Positions 17,660 to 26,274 of a stretch of DNA of 64,000 bases are shown here, piece after piece. The stretch is from positions 1-64,000 of the forward strand of contig JBGSNX010000041.1 in the NCBI GenBank assembly GCA_041739465.1, read 5' to 3'. The position numbers and the translations under genes were made by a program. Below the pieces are notes generated by a model, which was not told the origin of the DNA, did not search any database, and was given only the letters and a program-made list of their open reading frames with translations. Numbering within the stretch: position 1 is the stretch's first letter; each line of letters opens with the position of its first letter. Source of the DNA: BOKV01 sp041739465. GTDB lineage: Bacteria; Pseudomonadota; Alphaproteobacteria; Rhizobiales; Rhizobiaceae.

Positions 17660-18688
17660 ACCGGTCAGGAACCTTTGTTGAGCCCGTGCAAGCGTGTGCT
17701 CAATGATCATGTTTGCCGCCCGGGTATCATCAAATTCCAAAGCGATCTCAAGCACTTTGGTTTCGACTGCAAGAACTGCCAGCTCATCTCTCGTTCCTGC
17801 AAGGCGCGCCATGTCCTTTGCAGTCGTGACCAGTTCTGCTTCCTGATCTTTCGCCAACGTCAGCAATTCGCTGGCTTCGTCACGGGTGAACACGTGATGG
17901 TCCGAGAAGGATCGGCGTGAGACAATCTGTGCGCCTGTTGATTCAAGGCTGTCGTAGAATTTGGACGGATCGGCGATGCCTGCGAAAGCCAGGAACTTGC
18001 GGCCTTTCCAGCTTGCGGCCTTGCTGACCCTGACGCGTGCCAGATAGCATGGCTTTCCCCGGCGGGCGGTTTCACGGATGACCCTGTCGGCTCCGGGTGC
18101 CTCGCCAATCACCAGAACCGCGCTTGCCAGTGCCAGTTGATCTGACAAGGGCGCGCGCATGGGTCCTGAGGGAATTGTCCAGCCATTGCCGATGCCGCGC
18201 TTGGCATCCACGACGACGATGGAAAAATCCTTTGCAAGCGACGGGTTTTGAAATCCGTCATCCATGATGATGAAATTGCATCCCAGTTCCACCAGCAATC
18301 TTGCGCCGGCAGGCCGTTTTGCGCAGATGACCGTGGTTGCCGCCTTGGCCAGCAAGAGTGGCTCATCGCCCGTGTCGGCAGCCCGGTGTTTCTCCAGATC
18401 AACCAGCGCCGGGCCGACAATTCGCCCACCGTGGCCGCGCGAAAGAAAACCCGGTTTCAAACCGCGCTTTTTGGCAGCCGCCGCAAGGGCGATCGCGGTC
18501 GGTGTTTTTCCAGCGCCCCCTGCAATGAAATTGCCAACACAAAGAACAGGCACGGGAACCGACGCCGTAGGTGCAAGCTCCATGCGTTTTGTGCTTGCCC
18601 AACCCCATACGAGGGAAAGCGGCGAAAACAGCAGCGCCAATGGACCGGTTTTCTTCCACCAGAATGGAGGTGCTTCCTCAAGTGCCAT
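17630..18688 (-). CDS. lpxK: Tetraacyldisaccharide 4'-kinase
   Basis: Phosphorylates the 4' position of the tetraacyl disaccharide to form lipid IVA, on the cytoplasmic side of the inner membrane. The 352-residue protein has an N-terminal membrane-associated helix (about 15-33) and the P-loop GGAGKTPTAIAL (about 57-68). The ATG at 18688 has a GGAGGGG box 8 bp upstream; a TTG two codons earlier overlaps the waaA stop. It is the last gene of the lipid A/Kdo unit and overlaps DUF2093 tail-to-tail by 30 bp. Confidence 0.95.
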   Translation of the reverse strand: MALEEAPPFWWKKTGPLALLFSPLSLVWGWASTKRMELAPTASVPVPVLCVGNFIAGGAGKTPTAIALAAAAKKRGLKPGFLSRGHGGRIVGPALVDLEKHRAADTGDEPLLLAKAATTVICAKRPAGARLLVELGCNFIIMDDGFQNPSLAKDFSIVVVDAKRGIGNGWTIPSGPMRAPLSDQLALASAVLVIGEAPGADRVIRETARRGKPCYLARVRVSKAASWKGRKFLAFAGIADPSKFYDSLESTGAQIVSRRSFSDHHVFTRDEASELLTLAKDQEAELVTTAKDMARLAGTRDELAVLAVETKVLEIALEFDDTRAANMIIEHTLARAQQRFLTGSALAARVAG

Positions 18689-18690
18689 GG

Positions 18691-19998
18691 TCAAAGCCCC
18701 TCCAGGTCACGCTTTACAGTCAGGGGGAAAACGTACGAATCGAGTATGGCAACCGTGCGGTCCAGCGCGCCGCTCATGTCTTTGAGTACCTCGGCAGCGG
18801 CGGCGATCATCTTTTCGCGTTCTTCGCCATTTCGAAGCAAATATTCCACATTGGCAGCCAACATTTCCTCGTCGCGTACCAGCCGGGCCCCACCTGCTGC
18901 CAGCAGGTTTCCGTAAGAATCGCGAAAGTTCTGCACCGCTTTCCCAGAGAGAATGGCCGTACCGGTCATCGCCGGTTCCAGCGGATTTTGACCGCCGGTT
19001 GCAACCATGCTCCTGCCCATGAAGGCAATTTTCCCAAGCCGCAAAAACAGCCCCATTTCGCCAATGGTATCGCCCAGGAACAATTGCGTTTCGGGCATGA
19101 TGCGTTGCTTGAGGCTGCGGCGCGTGACGACGAGGCCCTTTCTTCGGGCAAGGCCTTCCACTTCCGCGCCGCGATCGGGGTGGCGCGGAACCAGAATGGT
19201 CAGCAGATCAGGTATCTTGCTGGCCAGTCGGTTGTGGACGCCAAGCACGATCTCTTCCTCGCCCGGATGGGTGCTGGCAGCAATCCAGACGGGGCGGTCG
19301 CCGATCTGTTTGCGGAGGATTTGCAGCTCGGTCGGGTCAACCGGCAGTGCTGGCGTGTCGACCTTGAGATTTCCCGAAATGCTCACCGGCCTTGCGCCAA
19401 GTTGGCGGAACCGCTCTGCATCCACAGCCGATTGAGCGATCACATGCGACACGTTTTCAAAGAGCGCTTCTGCCAAAGCAGGCGCTTTTGACCAGCGCAG
19501 ATAAGAGCGGTCTGACATGCGGGCGTTGACAAGAACCTGTGGAATGCGGCGGGCACCCATTTCCAGAATGGTGGTTGGCCAAATCTCGGATTCGGTGAAA
19601 ACAGCCAGATCGGGTTGCCAATGATCGAGAAAGCGATTGACCGCCTTGCCAAGATCGAGCGGCACATACTGGTGAAAGGTGGACTTGGGCAACCGGTCAC
19701 GCACCAGTTCGGCTGACGTGACGGTGCCGGTTGTCATGATCGTGCGAATGCCCTGCGCGGCAATGCGTTCGATCAGCGGCATGACCGCCATTGATTCACC
19801 CACACTGGCCGCATGAAACCAGACAAGCGGTCCGGCTGGACGGTCTGCGCTGGCATAACCGTAGCGCTCATAACGGCGGCCCCGGTCTTCCTTGCCGCGC
19901 CGGGCGCGAAGGCGCAGAAAAGCCCCCATGAACGGGTAGAGGGCTGAACCCAGCATCCGGTAGGTTTTGAGGGTCAAACGCGCCCAGCGTTCGCTCAT
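18691..19998 (-). CDS. waaA: 3-deoxy-D-manno-octulosonic acid (Kdo) transferase
   Basis: A GT30 glycosyltransferase that adds Kdo to lipid IVA at the inner membrane. The 435-residue protein has a short N-terminal anchor region and then a GT-B fold. Family features are WFHAASVGESMAVMPLIE (about 61-78), the acceptor-site Glu in FTESEIWPTTI, and the C-terminal GRSMVATGGQNPLEPA, which contacts CMP-Kdo. It is placed tightly before lpxK in a leftward lipid A operon. Confidence 0.95.
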   Translation of the reverse strand: MSERWARLTLKTYRMLGSALYPFMGAFLRLRARRGKEDRGRRYERYGYASADRPAGPLVWFHAASVGESMAVMPLIERIAAQGIRTIMTTGTVTSAELVRDRLPKSTFHQYVPLDLGKAVNRFLDHWQPDLAVFTESEIWPTTILEMGARRIPQVLVNARMSDRSYLRWSKAPALAEALFENVSHVIAQSAVDAERFRQLGARPVSISGNLKVDTPALPVDPTELQILRKQIGDRPVWIAASTHPGEEEIVLGVHNRLASKIPDLLTILVPRHPDRGAEVEGLARRKGLVVTRRSLKQRIMPETQLFLGDTIGEMGLFLRLGKIAFMGRSMVATGGQNPLEPAMTGTAILSGKAVQNFRDSYGNLLAAGGARLVRDEEMLAANVEYLLRNGEEREKMIAAAAEVLKDMSGALDRTVAILDSYVFPLTVKRDLEGL

Positions 19999-20041
19999 GG
20001 TTTCATTCCGACATTGGGGGAAGCCAGCAAGGGGACTGAGA

Positions 20042-20824
20042 TCATTTTGACCCCCTGCTCTCCGGATTGCCCGTCAACTCGTAGGCACGGGCAGTAATGC
20101 GGTCAAGTTCGGTTTCCAATGCCTGCCGAGCCCGCTCCATTTGCGCGTCATCGGCATTTGCCGCAACAGAAATGGCGTCGCCAACCACCAGCGAGGATAC
20201 GCCGAACGGCAGGTTGAAGGTGGTACGGTCCCAGGCATTTTTCACAATCTTGCGACGGCTCGATGCCACAGCCAGCGGAATGACCGGGCGGCCGGAACGC
20301 TTTGCCAACGCGATGATACCAATGCCCGCGCGCCGGGGCGTGCCTTTAGGAATGTCCGCGGTCTGCATGACGCTTTCACCGCGCTCCAGCGCGGAGAGCA
20401 TCTCCAGAAAGCCGGTAATTCCGCCCTTCTGCATGACTTTGCCAGCTTCCCGGCCGCCAGAAGCGCGGATTGTGCCCGCCTTGAATGCCTTGGCGACCCG
20501 TGCGGTAATTTCGCCGTCAAGGCTGCGCGAGATCATGACCGAGCCTTTGATGCCGAACGGGATCGCGGGCAGCAGGATGTGCTGGCCATGCCAGACAGCA
20601 GCGATGACGGGGAGTTTTCCATCTACTGCCGAATAGGGCTCCCTGGGTTCCACAACCCAGGAGTTGGTGCGGAAAACCAGACGCAGGTACTGGACGGCAA
20701 ACCATGCGGCGACCGGTGCAAACCACGTGCTTCCGGATATCAACCGGCCGGGATGGCGGATCCATTTTGGCGTACGCCGCTTGCGTGCGACCGGTTTGTC
20801 CTGCGGGTCTTTCAATTGGGCCAT
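20042..20824 (-). CDS. DUF374 lysophospholipid acyltransferase-family protein
   Basis: A 260-residue protein with one N-terminal hydrophobic segment (about 30-50) and a DUF374/LPLAT-like domain. AAVWHGQHILLPAIPF, SRSLDGEI and RASGGREAGK are the typical blocks. In alphaproteobacteria the gene is a regular neighbour of waaA and lpxK, so a role in lipid A or another envelope lipid is likely, but the acyl acceptor is not known. The ATG at 20824 is preferred over a TTG two codons upstream. Confidence 0.85.
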   Translation of the reverse strand: MAQLKDPQDKPVARKRRTPKWIRHPGRLISGSTWFAPVAAWFAVQYLRLVFRTNSWVVEPREPYSAVDGKLPVIAAVWHGQHILLPAIPFGIKGSVMISRSLDGEITARVAKAFKAGTIRASGGREAGKVMQKGGITGFLEMLSALERGESVMQTADIPKGTPRRAGIGIIALAKRSGRPVIPLAVASSRRKIVKNAWDRTTFNLPFGVSSLVVGDAISVAANADDAQMERARQALETELDRITARAYELTGNPESRGSK

Positions 20825-20857
20825 CGCCAATTCGCTGCTTTCATCGGAAAATTCGGT

Positions 20858-21112
20858 TCAGCCGAAAATGCCATCGCCGTCCGGATCGAGCAGCTTGTGC
20901 ATGTGTACGATGAAATAGCGCATGTGCGCATTGTCCACCGTCAATTGTGCCTTCGACTTCCATGCAAGATGTGCGGAGGCGTAATCGGGGAAAATCCCCA
21001 CAATGTCGAGCTTGCCCAAGTCGCGGAAACTGACGGTTTGCGGATCTTCCAGTTCCCCGCCGAAGACAAGGTGAAGCAATTGCTTGCCTGTGCGGCTGTC
21101 CTGACTGACCAT
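20858..21112 (-). CDS. DUF4170 small protein
   Basis: An 84-residue protein of the DUF4170 family, of unknown function. The segment LVFGGELEDP then FRDLGKLDIVGIFPDYASAH is the recognisable core, followed by a conserved HMRYFIVHMHKLLDP ending. Longer frames in this region lack a sensible start; the ATG at 21112 gives the family length. It lies between the acyltransferase and the CysQ-like gene in the lipid A unit, an order shared among Hyphomicrobiales. Confidence 0.85.
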   Translation of the reverse strand: MVSQDSRTGKQLLHLVFGGELEDPQTVSFRDLGKLDIVGIFPDYASAHLAWKSKAQLTVDNAHMRYFIVHMHKLLDPDGDGIFG

Positions 21113-21168
21113 GATTGATTTCCCGGATTGATATGCGGTTTGTGTTGCGGGGCAGCAATGCCGTGCTT

Positions 21169-21975
21169 CTAATGCAGGAAGCCATGTGATTTCGCAAGCT
21201 GAAGGCTCGCCGCCTGTGCACCGGGCCCGGAGGCGATGAAAGCCGGGTTGGCGATGCGGCGAAGATCGTAGCGAAGCGGGTTTCCCTGCGCATTGCATAC
21301 AGCGCCACCGGCCTCTTCCACAATCACTTGTGCAGCTGCAACGTCCCATGAATGTGAACCGGGCCGCGCCAAAACCGCATGGATTTCACCGGTCGCCACC
21401 AAAACAAGCCGGCAGGCGAGTGAAGGGATATATGGGTGGATCTCGACGCCGGGCAGATGCGCCCGCGCCAATTCCTCATTGAGCCTTTTGGAGCCGGTCA
21501 GCCTTTGAACGCCGCCTGCATTGGGTGCGATCAGGCGGCCAGCGTTCAGGAATGCGCCTGCGCCCCTTGCTGCAGTGAAACTGCGGGCGATGGCCGGGCA
21601 ATGCACCGTACCGGCAACGGGCACTCCGGCATCGACCACAGCGATGCAAATTGCCCAGTTCGGGTTGCCTTCAAGAAAACCGCGCGTTCCATCCACCGGG
21701 TCGACAATGAATGCGGGACCGGCAAGGGCTGCGCCCGGTTCGCCTGCTGTCTCCTCCGAAATCCAGGCATAATGGGGTCTGGCGACCGTGAGCTTTTCCT
21801 TGAGAAAATCGTTCACGGCCAAATCAGCCTGCGTCACCGGCGAATCTCCCGGTTTCATCCAGACCGTGTTTTCCGCTCTGAAAAAGCCCATCGCTATTTC
21901 GCCGGCCTGCCGGGCAGCGTTGGTGATCAGTTCCAGATCGGCCAATGAGTGCCGATACGCCTCATTTGCCGCCAA
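21169..21975 (-). CDS. cysQ: 3'(2'),5'-bisphosphate nucleotidase / inositol monophosphatase-family protein
   Basis: A 268-residue Mg-dependent phosphatase of the IMPase/CysQ family, which hydrolyses PAP to AMP or related sugar phosphates. Metal-site motifs are visible: DSPVTQAD, EETAGEPG, DPVDGTRGF (about 93-101) and the distal SWDVAAAQVIVEEAGG. No ATG exists near the N-terminus, so the start must be the TTG at 21975, which has an AAGG box 8 bp upstream and overlaps pmbA by 14 bp. Substrate choice between PAP and inositol phosphate is inferred from similarity only. Confidence 0.88.
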   Translation of the reverse strand: MAANEAYRHSLADLELITNAARQAGEIAMGFFRAENTVWMKPGDSPVTQADLAVNDFLKEKLTVARPHYAWISEETAGEPGAALAGPAFIVDPVDGTRGFLEGNPNWAICIAVVDAGVPVAGTVHCPAIARSFTAARGAGAFLNAGRLIAPNAGGVQRLTGSKRLNEELARAHLPGVEIHPYIPSLACRLVLVATGEIHAVLARPGSHSWDVAAAQVIVEEAGGAVCNAQGNPLRYDLRRIANPAFIASGPGAQAASLQLAKSHGFLH

Positions 21976-23305
21976 CCGTGAAGCCTTCCACCAGCAAAGA
22001 GGGTGAATTGGAGCCGAAGCGAAACTCCAGATCGTTTGCCGGGATCATCGTGGCAAAAACTTCCTTGAGGTTCCCGGCGATGGTGATCTCAGCCACCGGA
22101 TAGGTAATTTCACCGTTTTCGATCCAGAAACCGGAAGCTCCCTTGGAATAGTCACCACTGACCATGTTGACGCCATGGCCAATCGTTTCGGTAAGGTAAA
22201 GCCCGTTGCCAACCATGGCTACTAGTTCGGCCAACGAGGCCTCCCCCGCCTCTATGTGGCAGTTTGTGGTGGTTGGAGACGTGCCTGAACCGCCGCGTGA
22301 TGCGCGCGCATTGCTTTCAAGGCCGAGTTCCCGCGCAGTTGCCCAATCGAGCAGCCATGTTGTCAGGACACCGTTTTCGACCGGCTTCAGCATGGCGGTG
22401 GGCATGCCTTCGCCGTCAACCGGCCGCGAGCCAAGGCCGCGCTGGCGCAGCGGGTTGTCAACAATGGTTATTGCGCGGTTCGCAACTTGTTTGCCCATGG
22501 CATCACGCAGAAACGAGGCCTTGCGCGCGATTGCCGAGCCATTGATTGCACCCAACAGTGGCCCCATCAGCCCGGTTGCCACCCTTCGGTCGAAAATGAC
22601 CGGAACTGCACCAGAGGCTGACTGGCGCGGATTGCTGCGGCGAACCGCTCGCTCGCCAGCGCTGCGACCGATCTTGTCGCTGTCCATCAAATCGCTGCGA
22701 TGGGTTGCAGAATGAAAATCATAGTCCCGCTCCATCTGCGTGCCTTCACCGGCAACCATTGCTGCGGAATTGGAAAAGCGGGAAACCGCGTAATGGCCTG
22801 AGAATCCGGTGGATGTTGCCAAAACGAAGCCGGAAAGGCCCCAACCGGCACTGCCGCCCATGGATTTCGACACTCCCGGAACCTGAAGGCCGGCGGCTTC
22901 ACACGCCAGCGCCCGCTCCGTCAGGCTTGCGGCATCAGGGATAACGCTGTCTACGAGGTCAAGATCGGGCAGGTGCTTTGCCAGCCGTTCCTTGGGTGCA
23001 AGACCCTGGAACTGATCGGCCGGCGAGACTTTGGCCATTGCCACTGCCCGTTCCGCAAGGCTTACCATGTCCCTGATATTGTTGGAGTTGACGCTTGCGA
23101 ACTGGTGCCCGCAGAAAACCCGCAGCGAGAAATCATCCGATTCCGAACGGCTGGTGTTTTCAACCTTGCCATCGCGAACACTCACCCCCAGTGATTGGCC
23201 CCGAGAAACCACTACATCACAGGCATCCGCGCCTGCCTTGATTGCGGCGTCAACAAGAGCAGCCGCACTGGCTTCAAGGCCAGACAGATCAACGATCTTG
23301 GTCAT
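21962..23305 (-). CDS. pmbA: TldD/PmbA-family metalloprotease
   Basis: A 447-residue PmbA (TldE)-type protein. TldD/TldE form a complex that degrades unfolded peptides and matures microcin B17 in E. coli; the catalytic zinc site lies in TldD, while PmbA is the partner. Typical blocks are DVVVSRGQSLGVSVRDGKVE near the N-terminus and GVNMVSGDYSKGASGFWIENG near the C-terminus. It is the first gene of the leftward unit that ends with lpxK. Confidence 0.93.
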   Translation of the reverse strand: MTKIVDLSGLEASAAALVDAAIKAGADACDVVVSRGQSLGVSVRDGKVENTSRSESDDFSLRVFCGHQFASVNSNNIRDMVSLAERAVAMAKVSPADQFQGLAPKERLAKHLPDLDLVDSVIPDAASLTERALACEAAGLQVPGVSKSMGGSAGWGLSGFVLATSTGFSGHYAVSRFSNSAAMVAGEGTQMERDYDFHSATHRSDLMDSDKIGRSAGERAVRRSNPRQSASGAVPVIFDRRVATGLMGPLLGAINGSAIARKASFLRDAMGKQVANRAITIVDNPLRQRGLGSRPVDGEGMPTAMLKPVENGVLTTWLLDWATARELGLESNARASRGGSGTSPTTTNCHIEAGEASLAELVAMVGNGLYLTETIGHGVNMVSGDYSKGASGFWIENGEITYPVAEITIAGNLKEVFATMIPANDLEFRFGSNSPSLLVEGFTVGGK

Positions 23306-23576
23306 GGATTATCCCGTACTGGCGAATTTTTGGTCGCATTGATGACATGTGGGAGATAGCGGAGCACTACCCGGTTGACAATGACCAGCGGTATTTTGCT
23401 GGCAATGTGATCTGGCAGCGGGATGTGGCATCAATGCGAATGCCCACTAGCGCTGTACAAATGCGCCCGACAGCTTGCAGGCTTGCCGGAAATGCGGGAT
23501 TGTCCGCCCGCCGCAGGCTTCAGGGCATTCAATGGAAGCAAAGACAACCAAGAAACGATATGGCAGGACGCATTTC
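23306..23576. other. Intergenic region between pmbA and the VOC gene
   Basis: A 271-bp divergent gap. It should hold promoters for both flanking genes. A short plus-strand frame (23342-23580) has no conserved look and would run into the real VOC start, so I do not call it. No RNA gene or repeat is apparent. Confidence 0.4.
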
Positions 23577-24005
23577 ATGACACAGATCACCCCGTTTCAT
23601 CTCGCTTTCCCAGTACACGATCTTGAAGCTGCAAGAGCGTTCTACGCGGGAGTTTTGGGCGCAGGCACCGGACGCGAAGATGACCACTGGATCGATTTCG
23701 ACCTGATGGGACACCAGATTGTTGCGCATTTGAAGGCGGGCATGGAAACAGGCATCGAAGCGTCCAATGCAGTTGATGGCGATGAAGTGCCGGTGCCGCA
23801 TTTCGGCGTGGTGATGACCATGGAAAACTGGCAGCACCTTGCCGACCAATTGGTTGCCCGCAGCGACATTCGCTGGGTGATCAAGCCACGCATCCGCTTC
23901 AAGGGGCAGCCGGGCGAGCAGGCCACATTCTTCCTGCTGGACCCTTCCGGAAACGCGCTTGAGTTCAAGGCCTTTGCCGATTTCTCGATGATTTTTGCGA
24001 AGTAG
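23577..24005 (+). CDS. VOC-family (glyoxalase/dioxygenase fold) protein
   Basis: A 142-residue vicinal-oxygen-chelate protein. Metal-ligand candidates are His8 in PFHLAFPV, a His in the HFGVVM segment (about residue 77) and Glu126 in GNALEFKAF, the usual H/H/E layout. The block FLLDPSGNALEFK is the classic end of the fold. It is a single domain of the lactoylglutathione lyase or extradiol dioxygenase type; the substrate is unknown. The ATG at 23577 begins exactly at the fold. The MATE gene follows 7 bp later. Confidence 0.85.
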   Translation: MTQITPFHLAFPVHDLEAARAFYAGVLGAGTGREDDHWIDFDLMGHQIVAHLKAGMETGIEASNAVDGDEVPVPHFGVVMTMENWQHLADQLVARSDIRWVIKPRIRFKGQPGEQATFFLLDPSGNALEFKAFADFSMIFAK

Positions 24006-24012
24006 GCGGCAT

Positions 24013-25419
24013 TTGACCGACGAAGCGAATATCAAGGTCGCCGAACTTCAGGTTGTCGAACCCGTTGACGCCCGCAGGGGTGCCTTTACCCATGGCTCGA
24101 CGCTGCGCCATGTCGTGGTCATGTCGAGTACCGGTGCGGTTGGGCTGATTGCTGTTTTCGTTGTCGATCTTGCCAATCTTTTCTACATCTCGCTGCTCGG
24201 TCAGCAGGAGTTGGCAGCTGCGGTCGGCTACGCATCAACCATCGTCTTCTTCACAATATCGTGCTGCATCGGTTTCACCATTGCAGCGACCGCAGTGACG
24301 GCGCGAGCGCTGGGTGCGCGCGATCTTCAAACCGCCCGCCGCCATGCCGCCGCTTCGCTGATGCTCACCTTTGCGATGGCCACCTTGCTGGCGATCATGC
24401 TGTTTCCGGTGATGGGACCTTGCCTTACATTGCTGGGCGCAAAAGGCGAGACTCACGCAATTGCGCTCGGGTTCATGCAGATCGTTGTGCCTTCGATCCC
24501 GATCCTGGGGCTAGGCATGTGTGCGGCCGGACTGTTGCGGGCGCGGGGCGATGCAAGACGGGCCATGTATGTCACGCTGATTTCGGGTGCGTCTGCCGCA
24601 ATCATTGATCCGGTGCTCATCTTCGGGCTGGACCTTGGCGTCAACGGCGCGGCGTTCGCTACCGTCATCGTGCGCTTCGTGATGGTGGCAGTTGGTTTCC
24701 ACGGGCTGTGGGTGGTCCACAAGATGCTGGAAATGCCGGACATCGCGCATGTGAAAAAGTTGCTTGGCCCCTTCAGCGCCATCGCCTTGCCTGCGGTGCT
24801 GACACAGATCGCCACGCCAGTTGGAAATGCCTATGTCACCGGCGTCATTTCAGGGTTCGGCGATGATGCCGTTGCAGGCTGGGCAATCGTTGGTCGTTTG
24901 ATCCCGCTGGCATTTGCCGGAATATTTGCGCTTTCAGGGGCGGTCGGCCCCATTCTCAGCCAGAACCTTGGTGCCGGTCAGTTCGACCGGGTCAATTCGA
25001 CCATGCGCGACAGCCTGATTGTTTCGGCGGTCTACACGCTCGTGATGTGGGCATTGCTGGCGCTATTGGCCGGGCCCATCCAGTGGGCCTTCGGGGCAAC
25101 AGGTGATGCTGCCAGCATCCTTTGGTTTTTCTGCCTGTTTGTAGCGGGCAGCTTCATGTTCAACGGCGCATTGTTCGTGGCCAATGCCGCGTTCAACAAT
25201 CTTGGCCAACCCTTCCTTTCGACCGCCTTCAACTGGGGGCGAGCAACGCTGGGGGTCATCCCGTTCGTCCACTACGGACAGGCCTATGGCGCAGAAGGGG
25301 TATTGGCCGGCTGGGGACTTGGCGCGGTGGTGTTCGGCCTTGGGTCGATCCTTGTGTGTTTCAGGACCTTGCGTTCCCTGCCCGAGCGTACCGCCCGGCA
25401 GATGGCAAACAGAGCCTGA
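24013..25419 (+). CDS. MATE-family efflux transporter
   Basis: A 468-residue membrane protein with 12 predicted helices and the MATE fold (DinF/NorM group), which exports organic cations or other small molecules using a Na+ or H+ gradient. The two halves show the LGQQELAAAVGYAS and GWAIVGRLIPLAFAGIFALS segments. I see no ATG near the N-terminus; the TTG at 24013 has an AGG box about 7 bp upstream, with a TTG at 23995 as an alternative. It is coupled to the VOC gene and converges on the patatin gene 6 bp away. Confidence 0.9.
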   Translation: MTDEANIKVAELQVVEPVDARRGAFTHGSTLRHVVVMSSTGAVGLIAVFVVDLANLFYISLLGQQELAAAVGYASTIVFFTISCCIGFTIAATAVTARALGARDLQTARRHAAASLMLTFAMATLLAIMLFPVMGPCLTLLGAKGETHAIALGFMQIVVPSIPILGLGMCAAGLLRARGDARRAMYVTLISGASAAIIDPVLIFGLDLGVNGAAFATVIVRFVMVAVGFHGLWVVHKMLEMPDIAHVKKLLGPFSAIALPAVLTQIATPVGNAYVTGVISGFGDDAVAGWAIVGRLIPLAFAGIFALSGAVGPILSQNLGAGQFDRVNSTMRDSLIVSAVYTLVMWALLALLAGPIQWAFGATGDAASILWFFCLFVAGSFMFNGALFVANAAFNNLGQPFLSTAFNWGRATLGVIPFVHYGQAYGAEGVLAGWGLGAVVFGLGSILVCFRTLRSLPERTARQMANRA

Positions 25420-25425
25420 TCAGGC

Positions 25426-26247
25426 TTATGCCAGCAGCTTCTCCAGCTTTTCGCGTGTCTCCTGCCGCGTGTGTGCGGTGAGCCGCAAGATGCGTTCTGC
25501 CTGCAGGAAATCGAGCACGCGAAAATCATTGACTGGTGGCCTGATGAACAGGTCCGGCTTGTGATGTTCCAGCTTCATCCGCGTCATGGTCTGCATCATC
25601 AACTGGCTGGCACCAAAGGCTACATCCATTCTGGTGGGAACTTCGCGCTGTTTTCGCCTTGGCATCCCCACCACATCAACAGCCACAACGAGCCTGCCGG
25701 GCGCTGAAACAAGATCAAAGGGAACCGGATTTGAAAGCCCGCCATCAATCAGAACGTCACCATCGATGATTTCGGGTTTGAAAATGACCGGCAGGGCCGC
25801 AGAGGCGGCTATGGCCGGGAACAATTCACCGGTTTCGAGCACGCACAACTCGCCGGAATAAAAATTGGTTGCCGTGATTTTCAGCGGGATCGGCAGTTCT
25901 TCAAACGTTTCGGGTATTTCATGCGGCAGGAATGCCCGCATGATCTTCTGGGCATTGAATTCGCCGAACTTGGGGAAGCCGCCGGAAATCACCGACGCAA
26001 GGCTTTCAGGCCGCAGTCGCCAAAGGCGCGCCATCACCTCAGCCCGTTTGCCAAGCGTGGCAAGGGTGTGCTTGCGAATTTCCTCGGCTGCAATACCGGC
26101 TGCAAAGCCGGAACCGATCACCGCACCAATGGAGGTCCCGGCAATCAGGCATGGCTTGATGCCGAGGTCGTCAAATGCCTGCAGCACGTGAATGTGTGCA
26201 AGGCCGCGCGCGCCGCCGCCGCCCAGCACGAGGGCTATGTCCGTCAT
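25426..26247 (-). CDS. Patatin-like phospholipase (RssA type)
   Basis: A 273-residue serine hydrolase of the patatin family, predicted to cleave acyl esters from lipids. The oxyanion loop GGGGARG (9-15), nucleophile Ser39 in GTSIG and the catalytic Asp in IDGGLSNPVP complete the Ser-Asp dyad. There is no signal peptide, so it should act inside the cell, probably at the inner membrane. It follows the M16 pair by 27 bp on the same strand and may share their transcript. Confidence 0.92.
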   Translation of the reverse strand: MTDIALVLGGGGARGLAHIHVLQAFDDLGIKPCLIAGTSIGAVIGSGFAAGIAAEEIRKHTLATLGKRAEVMARLWRLRPESLASVISGGFPKFGEFNAQKIMRAFLPHEIPETFEELPIPLKITATNFYSGELCVLETGELFPAIAASAALPVIFKPEIIDGDVLIDGGLSNPVPFDLVSAPGRLVVAVDVVGMPRRKQREVPTRMDVAFGASQLMMQTMTRMKLEHHKPDLFIRPPVNDFRVLDFLQAERILRLTAHTRQETREKLEKLLA

Positions 26248-26274
26248 TCAGACTCCGAATGTCCAGCCGAAGCT

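Noticed and set aside
23342..23580. Small plus-strand frame before the VOC gene
   Set aside because: No conserved features, and it overlaps the true VOC start. More likely promoter DNA.
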